In this document: piece after piece, positions 8,802 through 15,948 of the stretch | How positions within the stretch are numbered: position 1 is the stretch's first letter | Layout: every line of letters begins with the position of its first letter | Assembly: GCA_017645585.1 (NCBI GenBank) | Contig: JAGCOF010000027.1 | Location: forward strand, 1-36,256 | Direction: 5' to 3' | DNA: 36,256 bases | DNA from: Bacteroidales bacterium | GTDB lineage: Bacteria > Bacteroidota > Bacteroidia > Bacteroidales > P3 | The notes under the pieces: model-generated | Told to the model about the DNA's origin: nothing | The model's database searches: none | The model's input: the letters and a program-made list of their open reading frames with translations, nothing else | Program-made: the position numbers and the translations under genes

Positions 8802-9701
8802 GTGAAAAAACCACTCATCTACATAGTGCTGGTGCTCAGCACCATCTTCTGGGGCATCAGCTTCATCATGACCAAGGAACTCTTCCTCAGCGAAGAGCAC
8901 ATCACCGTCACCATCCTCATCACCCTGCGTCTGGCCATTGCCTCGCTGGTGATGGTGCCCGTGCTGCTGCTGACAGGCCACATGGAGCGTGTGCGTAAAG
9001 AAGACCTCAAGTGGTTCCTCCTGCTGGCACTCTGCGAGCCCTTCATCTACAACCTCTGCGAAACCAGCGGCGTGCAGCTCGTCAGCGGCTCGCTGGCCTC
9101 GGTCATCGTGGCCACCATCCCCCTCTTTGTCCCCTTCGGCATGTGGCTGGGCTACCGCAAACGGATACACCTGCCGCTGCTCATCGGCGTAGTCCTCTCG
9201 CTGGTGGGCGTAGCCATCATGCTCATCGGAGGCGACGGACTGACAGGCAATGCCAAAGGACTGCTGTTCCTCAGTGGCGCTGTGTTCATCGCCGTAGTCT
9301 ATACGCTAATCTTGGTGAAGATTGTGGACCACTACAATTCCGTCACCATCACCACCTATCAAAACCTGATTGGACTGATTTACTACTTGCCGCTGATGCT
9401 GCTCACCGACGGCAGCCGCCTGTCGCTGCTCTCGTGGAGCCCCAAGATGCTCCTCCTGCTGCTCACCCTCGGCATCTGCTGCTCCACCCTCGCCTACGTC
9501 TTCTACAACATCGGCGTGCGCCGTCTCGGCGCCTCCGAGGCCTGCATCTTCAACAACGCCATCCCCGTCTTCTCGCTCATCGCCGCCGTCCTCATCGGCC
9601 AGGAGACCTTCAGCTGGCTCAAGGTGGCCGGCATCGTCATTGTCATCTCCGGCGTCGCTATCGCGCAGTATCAGCCTCGGGGAACTTCGGGAAATCCATG
9701 A
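8802..9701 (+). CDS. EamA-family (DMT superfamily) transporter
   Basis: 299 aa inner-membrane protein with about ten hydrophobic segments arranged as two EamA repeats. The first begins IYIVLVLSTIFWGISFIMTK; the second begins near LLFLSGAVFIAVVYTLI. The typical ETSGVQL and GASEACIFNNAIPV segments are present at the ends of TM helices 3-4 and 8-9. The family exports or imports small metabolites; the substrate cannot be read from sequence. The start is GTG 8802, directly after the tamL stop, so it is the last gene of the operon. Its final 44 bp overlap the 3' end of the opposite-strand phosphodiesterase gene. Confidence 0.9.
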   Translation: MKKPLIYIVLVLSTIFWGISFIMTKELFLSEEHITVTILITLRLAIASLVMVPVLLLTGHMERVRKEDLKWFLLLALCEPFIYNLCETSGVQLVSGSLASVIVATIPLFVPFGMWLGYRKRIHLPLLIGVVLSLVGVAIMLIGGDGLTGNAKGLLFLSGAVFIAVVYTLILVKIVDHYNSVTITTYQNLIGLIYYLPLMLLTDGSRLSLLSWSPKMLLLLLTLGICCSTLAYVFYNIGVRRLGASEACIFNNAIPVFSLIAAVLIGQETFSWLKVAGIVIVISGVAIAQYQPRGTSGNP

Positions 9702-10167
9702 TTTCCAATTCGCAGGGCTGCGGATTGAGGGCGAAACGCACCAGCGTGCAGCTCTTGTGGAACCCCGACCGGCCGGCAGCCCCCGGATTGATATGCAGGA
9801 AACCCATCTCCCTGTCGTACATCACCTTCAGTATGTGGCTGTGGCCGCAGACAAACAGGTCGGGCCGTGCCAGCTCAAGGGTGCGGCGCAGCGCCGTTGG
9901 ATAATGGCCGGGCCAGCCGCCGATGTGCATCATCAGCACCCGCTGCCCCTCCACCTCGAAAAACAACTGTTCTTCAAGCTCATAGTGCAGCGCGAAGCTG
10001 TCGCAGTTGCCATAGACGGCGCGCACCGTTTTCCAGGCGCGCAACTCCTCGAGCACCCCGGGCCCCAGGTCGCCGGCATGCCACAACTCGTCGCAGTCCT
10101 TGAAGAACGTGTAGACCTGCGGCGGCACCACCCCGTGCGTATCGCTCAAAACACCAATGCGTTTCAT
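9658..10167 (-). CDS. YfcE/MJ0936-type metallophosphoesterase
   Basis: 169 aa from ATG 10165-10167, which is preceded by a GGGGAAAA stretch. The upstream in-frame extension runs through an intergenic repeat and is not believable. All calcineurin-like metal motifs are present: SDTHG (D9, H11), HAGD, GNCD, MMHIGG and GHSH. Small members of this family are Mn-dependent phosphodiesterases of unknown physiological substrate. The last codons (to 9658) overlap the end of the EamA gene tail to tail by 44 bp, and no terminator is visible there. The repeat element 10178-10320 separates it from the ATPase gene upstream on the same strand. Confidence 0.92.
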   Translation of the reverse strand: MKRIGVLSDTHGVVPPQVYTFFKDCDELWHAGDLGPGVLEELRAWKTVRAVYGNCDSFALHYELEEQLFFEVEGQRVLMMHIGGWPGHYPTALRRTLELARPDLFVCGHSHILKVMYDREMGFLHINPGAAGRSGFHKSCTLVRFALNPQPCELEIMDFPKFPEADTAR

Positions 10168-10177
10168 ATTCTTTTTT

Positions 10178-10320
10178 CCCCACTTCGTGAGATCTTGGAA
10201 ATCTTGGAAATTCATGATTATCATAGATTTCCAAGATTTAGCTTTATAGTCTTTGAAAATCCTGGATATATATATAAAATCCACATTTCCAAGATTTCCA
10301 GGATTTCCGCCGAAGGCGGG
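10178..10320. repeat. Palindromic intergenic element with hairpin ends
   Basis: The left end is a small CAC-TTC-GTG hairpin (about 10181-10189) followed by GATCTTGGAAATCTTGGAAAT (10191-10211, two near-identical units). The right end is the inverted counterpart: ATTTCCAAGATTTCCAGGAT (10285-10304), then a CCGCC-GAA-GGCGG hairpin (about 10307-10319). A further ATTTCCAAGATTT lies at about 10227-10239. The whole can fold back on itself like a REP pair or a small MITE. A related single copy is at 11312-11350. Confidence 0.7.
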
Positions 10321-10324
10321 GAGA

Positions 10325-10873
10325 CTACTCATTGGCCTTTATCTCTTTCAGGTTTTCCGAGATCATCTCCTTGAGGTAGTTGATGATATGTATGTCGTTC
10401 ATCGACATGCCGTCCAGCGCCTCCTTCAGCTCGTCGGTGTCGAGCACAAACTCGTCCTCGTCAGTGCGGTAGGTAATAATGAAATGAATATCCTCGTGGG
10501 CCGACAGCAGCATCACCAGCGTGCCCGGCAAGTCGCCCATCGGCGGACGGTCCCAATGGTTGTGCAAGAACCAGAATTCCAACCGAGTACCTACGCCCAG
10601 CTCGCTGGTCAGCTTCATGCCGCCGCCGCAGTTCTCCGTGTTCATCTTGATGAGCGGCAGCCCGAGGCCCACCTTGCGCGTCGTGCGGCTCGTCGTGTAA
10701 GGGTCCGTCACCTTGGCCAGAAACTCGGGGCTCATGCCCTTGCCGTTGTCCTCGATAGTGAAGTGGAAGTCGTTGTTCTTCAAACTGTCCACAATGGTCA
10801 GCTTGATATCCTTGGCGTTGGCGGCTGTGGAGTTCTCCATCAGGTCGTAGACGTGCATCGCAAGTTCCTTCAT
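10325..10873 (-). CDS. Orphan GHKL (histidine-kinase-like) ATPase
   Basis: 182 aa cytoplasmic protein made of an HATPase_c domain with no kinase HisKA, receiver or sensor domain. The N box is at residues 10-14 (DLMEN), G1 at 42-47 (DNGKGM) and G2 at 69-74 (GLGLPL). The last 65 residues are a separate tail rich in acidic residues (TDEDEFVLDTDELKEAL). Similar stand-alone ATPases occur beside hydrogenase genes in Firmicutes and Bacteroidota, but there are none here. It might be an anti-sigma-type kinase or a partner of an unlinked regulator. It has its own promoter and is bracketed by repeats on both sides. Confidence 0.85.
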   Translation of the reverse strand: MKELAMHVYDLMENSTAANAKDIKLTIVDSLKNNDFHFTIEDNGKGMSPEFLAKVTDPYTTSRTTRKVGLGLPLIKMNTENCGGGMKLTSELGVGTRLEFWFLHNHWDRPPMGDLPGTLVMLLSAHEDIHFIITYRTDEDEFVLDTDELKEALDGMSMNDIHIINYLKEMISENLKEIKANE

Positions 10874-10904
10874 AGCAATATCGTTTTTTTAAACTTTCGC
10901 GGTG

Positions 10905-10935
10905 CAAAGATACAAAAAAAAACGGTAACCGCCAA
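10905..10935 (-). promoter_or_regulatory. Bacteroidota promoter for the GHKL ATPase gene
   Basis: The minus strand carries TATCTTTG (10905-10912) with a TTG (10933-10935) 20 nt further upstream. It is 32 nt before the ATPase start codon. Confidence 0.7.
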
Positions 10936-10989
10936 TCGGCCGTCGACACACCCCCTTCCCGACCACCGGCCACCAACCACCGACCACCC

Positions 10990-11290
10990 ATTTACATCGT
11001 GCACGACCTATTCGTATCGGCACCGTATCCGCACCGTATCGACACCGTCTTTTCTCCGACCACAGTCGGACTTCTGTCGGACTTGAGTCGGACCAGAGTC
11101 GGACCAGAGTCGGAGTTGGTGCGGGACGATACAGCCGTTAACATGTTTATAACATGATTATTAGCACTATCAATTGCCACCAACACCCGTTTTTGTCCAA
11201 CAGAAGGCCATTTTTAGGAGTTATTCAGAGGCCGAACTGACTACTGACAAACAACAACCGACAACTATTTACATCGCGCACGACCTATTT
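10990..11290. repeat. Composite repeat element A: two TCGTGCACGA boxes with an 11-nt array between
   Basis: The box ATTTACATCGTGCACGACCT starts at 10990, with its palindromic core at 10997-11006. Three 11-nt units ending in ACCGTA or ACCGTC follow (11017-11049). Then come six 11-nt units at 11055-11120: TCCGACCACAG, four TCGGAC units and TCGGAGTTGGT. The first two units form a TCCGAC/GTCGGA hairpin. A second box (core TCGCGCACGA, 11274-11283) lies 277 nt after the first. CCACCGACCACC- or CAACCGACAACT-like low-complexity sequence precedes each box. The same layout is found at 30163-30464. Confidence 0.75.
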
Positions 11291-11311
11291 TTGTCACCGC
11301 TTTTTCACCTC

Positions 11312-11350
11312 CCCGCCGTTGGCGGTAATCCTGTAAATCTTGTAAATTTT
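11312..11350. repeat. Single copy of the CCGCC hairpin / AATCCTG repeat
   Basis: CCGCCGTTGGCGG is followed by TAATCCTGTAAATCTTGTAAAT. It aligns base for base with the right end of the element at 10283-10320 read on the minus strand, with G/T changes. It lies between repeat element A and the promoter of the next gene. Confidence 0.65.
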
Positions 11351-11393
11351 TCATCTGGATTTATGGATTACGCGCAGCGGGATAAATAAAAAT

Positions 11394-11424
11394 TTTGCCA
11401 CATTGGGGAAAATGCGTATCTTTG
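11394..11424 (+). promoter_or_regulatory. Bacteroidota promoter for the gene at 11450
   Basis: TTTG (11394-11397) and TATCTTTG (11417-11424) are separated by 19 nt, a close match to the consensus. Transcription should start near 11430 and leave a leader of about 20 nt. Confidence 0.85.
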
Positions 11425-11449
11425 CAGTCAAATTTAAACCGCTCCACCT

Positions 11450-12721
11450 ATGAAAAGACTTGGCATCATCGAAATAATACTAATTCTAAGTGGTATTGTA
11501 TGCGCTCAGGACACTATCTTCGAGCAGGATCCGTGGTATCTATTTAATGAACATGGGCCGTTTTATTCTACGACAGAATTTACTGGAAGAAATAATATTG
11601 GCGTCGATAATATTATTCAGCAGTTTTGTGCGGAAACCCCGGGAACCTTTATTTATGGTATCGCCATCACGGCAAAGAATTTCCCTATTGACATTGAGGG
11701 TGTGTATCCTCCCTCATTTCTTCTGTACAAGCATGCGGCATCAGGCACACCTCCATCAATTGCCTTCATAGACTCGGCAAATGTATATGACAACATGTAC
11801 AAGTCATGTTATTTCAACTATTATGTGGAGGACAATTCATGTTATCATGCAGGCAATTATGTAGTCCCCTGCTATGAGTTTTATTTTGACATACCACACA
11901 TGATAAACGCCACCTGCGATACGTTTTATATCTCCACCTATTGGCCTCAGGAGCGTCGGTCGGTATGGAGGGAGTGGTATCAGCAAATTCAGGACCCCGA
12001 GAGGTGGTATTATATGTATGTTGGCTACTATAATATTTCACCAAGTACACCAATACAACCATGGTTTCAATCACTCTCTTTGGACACAATTACAGATATT
12101 TCTTACGTGAGTGCTGCTGCTTTAGGGGGAGGCATATTCCCCATAGTAAAATTGCGGTGTACTGCGATGGAAAATCTACAGTTGGTGGAGCAGGGGTATC
12201 TGTCGGCGACGGTGGCGTGGCGGCAGAACGAGACGCCAGAGCAGTATCAGGTTTCCATCGGTCCCGTCGGCAATAAGCCCGATTCGGGGGCCATGTTCTA
12301 CACCACCGACACCTTCTATACCTTCACCAATTTAGAGCCCGACACAAACTATTCGGTGTGGGTGCGCAAGGCCTGCCGATACATTACCGCAGGCTATGAC
12401 ACCATTGTGTGGAGCGACTGGAGCAACGAAGTGGTATTCACGGCTGTGGGCATCGACGAGGTGGAGGCCGACGGGGTGCGCATCACCAGCCAGCGCAGCA
12501 GCATCGTGGTGGAGGGGGCCGAGGGCCGCGAGGTGAGGGTGTACGACATGCTGGGGCGCGAGGTGACACACTCCTCAGTCAGCGTATGCTCGGCCCGAAA
12601 TGCCACAGGCATTTCTCTTCCTAACTTAGGGGAGCAGCGAAGAATAGCGGTGCCGACGGCGGGCATCTACATGGTGCGCGTGGGCAACCTGCCGACACGC
12701 AAGGTGGCGGTGTTGCGGTAG
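11450..12721 (+). CDS. Secreted protein with fibronectin type III-like domain and type IX sorting signal
   Basis: 423 aa. A signal peptide covers residues 1-19 (cleavage before Q20). Residues 20-242 are an unrecognised, Tyr- and aromatic-rich domain with many N-x-T/S-like segments. Residues 245-330 look like a fibronectin type III domain (LSATVAWRQN; FTNLEPDTNYSVWVRKAC; WSDWSNEVVFTA). Residues 334-423 are a type A C-terminal sorting domain (VRVYDMLGREV; GIYMVRVGN; KVAVLR), which sends proteins through the type IX secretion system to the cell surface. Base composition changes sharply near 12180: the 5' part is about 40% GC by eye and the Fn3 and sorting part is 57-70%. This suggests a chimera of acquired and native segments. 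Confidence 0.85.
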   Translation: MKRLGIIEIILILSGIVCAQDTIFEQDPWYLFNEHGPFYSTTEFTGRNNIGVDNIIQQFCAETPGTFIYGIAITAKNFPIDIEGVYPPSFLLYKHAASGTPPSIAFIDSANVYDNMYKSCYFNYYVEDNSCYHAGNYVVPCYEFYFDIPHMINATCDTFYISTYWPQERRSVWREWYQQIQDPERWYYMYVGYYNISPSTPIQPWFQSLSLDTITDISYVSAAALGGGIFPIVKLRCTAMENLQLVEQGYLSATVAWRQNETPEQYQVSIGPVGNKPDSGAMFYTTDTFYTFTNLEPDTNYSVWVRKACRYITAGYDTIVWSDWSNEVVFTAVGIDEVEADGVRITSQRSSIVVEGAEGREVRVYDMLGREVTHSSVSVCSARNATGISLPNLGEQRRIAVPTAGIYMVRVGNLPTRKVAVLR

Positions 12722-12756
12722 TCTTTTTCACTTTATTTTTATATATACATACTATT

Positions 12757-12806
12757 TATTGTTTTCCTACGTTAAGAGTTTTATTATTTTAAAAAGGAAA
12801 ACAATA
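12757..12806 (+). promoter_or_regulatory. Inverted repeat covering the ribosome-binding site of the next gene
   Basis: TATTGTTTTCC (12757-12767) is the exact reverse complement of GGAAAACAATA (12796-12806). The right arm holds the AAGGAAA ribosome-binding region of the GTG start at 12808. In RNA the arms could pair across a 28-nt loop and hide that site. Regulation is inferred only from this geometry. Confidence 0.45.
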
Positions 12807-12807
12807 C

Positions 12808-13716
12808 GTGAAAAAGCATCTCATACTGCCCCTGATAGCCCTGGCGGCGCTGCTGGCCACCAGCTGCGAGGAAGACGAGTTCACCGAGCCGTCGTTCATC
12901 CACTTGGAGTCCATCATACTGCAACCCAACGACAACCACCTGCTGTTCAACGACCCGGGCATGCTCACCAGCGACATTGTGGCGGCCTACGTGGTGGCCC
13001 ACCGTCCGGGGGCGTCGAAGGTGGATACCATCGGACTGTTCGAACTGCCGTTCACGGTGCCGATACTCTACCAGGGCGAGCTGGACTACATCGACTTCTA
13101 CCCCGCCATACAGCAGAGCGGCAGCTCGTTGGCGTTGCCGTTCTACACGTTCTACCACCGTATACGCCATGAAGGCGGCACCCTCGTGAAAGGCGCCACG
13201 CTGGATTTTGGCACCGACACCACGACCTACAACCTGACGCGCGAGGATATGCGTATCTTTGTGCCCTTCGAGCCGCCGGCAAGCGACATCTATTTCGACT
13301 CGGTGATGCAGTGGGCCACCGGCGCCACGGCCGACGCCTGCACAGGACAGGGCTACGGCTATGTGCATGTGCCGGCGGACCGCAGCTATGTGGACTTCGC
13401 GCTGGAGCCGACCATCACCGTCACCGACCCCACCAAGCTGGTATACCTGGAGCTGGACACCCGTAGCGACATGGACTTCGAGGTGTATATGAACTCGCGC
13501 TACGACTCGGGCGGCGCCATCGACAAGCAGCCCGTGATGGTGGTGCGCAAGTCGTCGACCTGGAAGCACCTATACATCAACCTGGGCAAGACCTGGGCCT
13601 ATTTCAATCATTACAAAGACTTCACGCTGTCGTTCTCGGCCCTGAACGAGAACGGCGTCGAGGGCGACATACGGCTCGACAATGTGCGCGTGCTGACCAC
13701 GAGCGTGGTGCTATAA
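12808..13716 (+). CDS. Lipoprotein of unknown function
   Basis: 302 aa, GTG start with AAGGAAA upstream. The signal peptide ends in a lipobox (LATSC, Cys20) followed by acidic residues (EEDE), typical of surface-directed or outer-membrane lipoproteins in Bacteroidota. The body is beta-rich, with no domain recognised beyond a jelly-roll-like feel in the second half (LVYLELDTRSDMDFEVYMNS; FTLSFSALNENG; IRLDNVRV). It lies 50 nt upstream of the sugar phosphotransferase gene and may be cotranscribed with it. Confidence 0.8.
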   Translation: MKKHLILPLIALAALLATSCEEDEFTEPSFIHLESIILQPNDNHLLFNDPGMLTSDIVAAYVVAHRPGASKVDTIGLFELPFTVPILYQGELDYIDFYPAIQQSGSSLALPFYTFYHRIRHEGGTLVKGATLDFGTDTTTYNLTREDMRIFVPFEPPASDIYFDSVMQWATGATADACTGQGYGYVHVPADRSYVDFALEPTITVTDPTKLVYLELDTRSDMDFEVYMNSRYDSGGAIDKQPVMVVRKSSTWKHLYINLGKTWAYFNHYKDFTLSFSALNENGVEGDIRLDNVRVLTTSVVL

Positions 13717-13765
13717 AAACTGACAACCGACAACCGACAACTGATAACTTGACAACCGACATCTA
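13717..13765 (+). repeat. ACTGACAACCGACAA low-complexity repeat
   Basis: Short repeats of the motif GACAACC/T fill the gap between the lipoprotein stop and the sugar phosphotransferase start. The same motif precedes a TCGTGCACGA box at about 11236-11268 and appears as ACTGACAACT at about 33983-34006. It looks like a recurring intergenic simple sequence in this genome. Confidence 0.6.
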
Positions 13766-13766
13766 C

Positions 13767-15200
13767 ATGGAAAAGAAACAAACAGCCAAATATATTGTCT
13801 GCGACACCCTGTCGGCCATGCTGGCGTGGGCGGCGCTCTTCGTCTTCCGCAAGACGGTACTCGAGGCCGACGGATGGGAAGGACTGCGCCATGTGTTCAA
13901 CGACCCGCACTTCTGGACAGGACTGCTGGTGGTCACCGCCGGCTGGCTGGTGCTCTACACCATCCAGGGCATGTATCGCAACGTGCTACATCGCGCCCGA
14001 CTGAAAGAGCTGATTGAAACCCTGATAGCCACCGTGCTGGGCGTGGTGGTGATTTTCTTCGTGCTGCTCATCGACGACGAGATGCCCTCCTACCGCAACC
14101 ACTACGCCTCGTTTCTCTTTCTGCTGGCGGTACATTTCACGTTGACCTACATCCCCCGTCTGCTCATCACCACGCAGACCGTGGGGCGCGTGCACAACCG
14201 CCGCATCGGTTTCCCGACGCTGATGATAGGCACCGGCCGCAAGGCGTTGCAGACCTACCTCGACCTCGAGAACCAGGAGACCTACTCGGGCGAGCTCTTC
14301 GTGGGCTGCATCGACATAGAGGGCGCAGAGCGCAGAGCGCAGAACGGAGAGCAGGGGGTGGAGAAGGTGATGCCCTGCCTGGGCAAGATAGACAACCTGC
14401 GCGAGGTGGTGGAGCGCCACAACGTGGAGGAGGTGATTATCGCCGTCGAGGACGAGGATCGTGGCCGCGTGAACGAACTGCTGCGGGCCGTGGACGAAGC
14501 GGGCGACATGATTATCAAGATTACCCCCGACGCCCGCGACCTCATGGTGGGCTCCATCAAGCAGGAGAGCATCTTCCACTCGCCGTTGATAGTGATCAAC
14601 AACCGCCTGATGGACGAGTGGCAGTACTCGCTGAAGCGCATCTTCGACATCCTTATCTCAATAGTGGCGCTGGTGCTGCTGTCGCCTGTCTTCCTTGTAA
14701 CGGCGCTGATAGTGAAATTCACCTCCCCCGGGCCCGTTTTCTACGCCCAGGAGCGCATAGGCTACCACGGCAAGCCGTTCAAGATGCACAAATTCCGCTC
14801 GATGTATGTCGACGCCGAGGAGAGCGGTCCCGCACTGAGCAAGGACAACGACCCTCGCATCACCCCCTTCGGGCGCTTCATGCGCAAGGTGAGGCTGGAC
14901 GAAATACCTCAGTTCTACAATGTGCTTAAGGGCACGATGAGCCTGGTGGGCCCCCGTCCCGAGCGGCAGTTCTACATCGACCAGATTGTGAAGCGTGCAC
15001 CCGAATACTTGCTGCTGCAACGTGTGAAACCCGGCATCACCTCGTGGGGCCAGGTGAAATACGGCTATGCCTCGACGGTGGACGAGATGGTGGAGCGCCT
15101 ACGCTACGACCTGCTGTATCTCGACAACATGTCGCTCAGCACCGACCTGAAGATACTCCTCTACACGGTGATTATCATCATGCAGGGACGAGGAAAGTGA
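13767..15200 (+). CDS. Polyprenyl-phosphate sugar-1-phosphate transferase (WcaJ/WbaP family)
   Basis: 477 aa from ATG 13767. A TTG at 13749 in frame would add six residues from a repeat and is less likely. The N-terminal half has four to five TM helices. The middle is a Rossmann-like CoA-binding-type domain (MIGTGRKALQTYL). The last 190 residues are the bacterial sugar transferase catalytic domain: an RIFDILISIVALVLLSPVFL membrane hairpin, then KFTSPGPVFYAQERIG, HKFRSMYVDAE, VRLDEIPQFYNVLKG and LVGPRPERQFY. The enzyme loads the first sugar phosphate onto undecaprenyl phosphate to start exopolysaccharide, capsule or O-antigen synthesis. No other glycan genes are adjacent, so it is an orphan priming enzyme here. 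Short GCGCAGA repeats at about 14325-14345 encode a small loop insertion. Confidence 0.93.
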   Translation: MEKKQTAKYIVCDTLSAMLAWAALFVFRKTVLEADGWEGLRHVFNDPHFWTGLLVVTAGWLVLYTIQGMYRNVLHRARLKELIETLIATVLGVVVIFFVLLIDDEMPSYRNHYASFLFLLAVHFTLTYIPRLLITTQTVGRVHNRRIGFPTLMIGTGRKALQTYLDLENQETYSGELFVGCIDIEGAERRAQNGEQGVEKVMPCLGKIDNLREVVERHNVEEVIIAVEDEDRGRVNELLRAVDEAGDMIIKITPDARDLMVGSIKQESIFHSPLIVINNRLMDEWQYSLKRIFDILISIVALVLLSPVFLVTALIVKFTSPGPVFYAQERIGYHGKPFKMHKFRSMYVDAEESGPALSKDNDPRITPFGRFMRKVRLDEIPQFYNVLKGTMSLVGPRPERQFYIDQIVKRAPEYLLLQRVKPGITSWGQVKYGYASTVDEMVERLRYDLLYLDNMSLSTDLKILLYTVIIIMQGRGK

Positions 15201-15221
15201 AAAATGAAAAGTGAAAAATAT

Positions 15222-15929
15222 ATGAAACAGAGATTACTGATTGGTGCGCTGGCAGTATTACTGCTGGCAGCCTGCGGAGAAAAGAGCAAGGCCCCAAGGC
15301 TGGAGAACCAGACCGACACCCTCTCGTGGGTGATGGGCGAAAACCTGGGCCTGGCGCTGGACCAGATGGAGAATATACAGCTCGACTACGACCTGGTGAT
15401 GCAGGCCATGAAGCACACCCTCGACGGCAAGGAGCAGCCCATCAGCGACAGTGCCTTCCATGACGCGATGAACTACATCATCTTCATGCAGCAGCAAGAG
15501 GCGCTGCGCAAAGCCGAGGGCAACAAGTCGATGGTGGATCGTCAGCAGGAGGCCTATTTCGCCAACCTGGAGAAAGAGAACCCCAACGTCAAGAAGCATC
15601 CCGTCGGCTTCTACTACGAGGTGCTGAAACAAGGCACGGGCCGCACGGCGGAAGTGGGCCTGCGCGTCAGTTTCGACTACCGCAGCTTCCTGATGTTCAG
15701 CGGCGAGGCCTACGACCAGACCTACGGCAAACGCGACCCCATACTGCATGTGGTGGGCAAGCCCATGTTCCCGGGCCTGATTGCTGGCATGCAGTTGATG
15801 AACGAAGGCAGCATCTACCGCTTCTACTTCCCCTATCAGCTGGCCTTCGGCGAGCGCGGTTCGGACCCGATACCCGGCTTCACCCCCTTCATCTACGAGG
15901 TGGAACTGCATAAGATTTACAACGACTAA
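15222..15929 (+). CDS. FKBP-type peptidyl-prolyl isomerase lipoprotein
   Basis: 235 aa from ATG 15222. An ATG at 15204 sits in a GTGAAAAATGAAAAGTG repeat and would spoil the signal. The lipobox is LAAC with Cys18. Residues 20-120 resemble the helical FKBP N-terminal dimerisation domain (DTLSWVMGENLG). Residues 125-235 are an FKBP fold (VGFYYEVLKQGTG; VSFDYRSFLMFSGEAYDQT; VVGKPMFPGLIAGMQLMNEGSIYRF; FIYEVELHKI). Several active-site positions differ from canonical FKBPs (a Phe replaces the usual Trp in the pocket region), so it may act more as a chaperone than an isomerase. Periplasmic membrane-anchored folding factor. Confidence 0.88.
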   Translation: MKQRLLIGALAVLLLAACGEKSKAPRLENQTDTLSWVMGENLGLALDQMENIQLDYDLVMQAMKHTLDGKEQPISDSAFHDAMNYIIFMQQQEALRKAEGNKSMVDRQQEAYFANLEKENPNVKKHPVGFYYEVLKQGTGRTAEVGLRVSFDYRSFLMFSGEAYDQTYGKRDPILHVVGKPMFPGLIAGMQLMNEGSIYRFYFPYQLAFGERGSDPIPGFTPFIYEVELHKIYND

Positions 15930-15948
15930 CACATAAAACCACTACATC

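Noticed and set aside
7953-9170. A 405-codon open frame on the minus strand
   Set aside because: It is antisense to tamL and the EamA gene, rich in Ala/Glu/Val/Gly and without motifs.
11055-11120. Possible CRISPR array
   Set aside because: The 11-nt units are directly adjacent, with no unique spacers and no cas genes nearby.
11174-11389. A 71-codon open frame in the repeat-rich gap
   Set aside because: It runs through the low-complexity sequence, a box and the hairpin repeat. It has no ribosome-binding site and its product reads as translated repeats.
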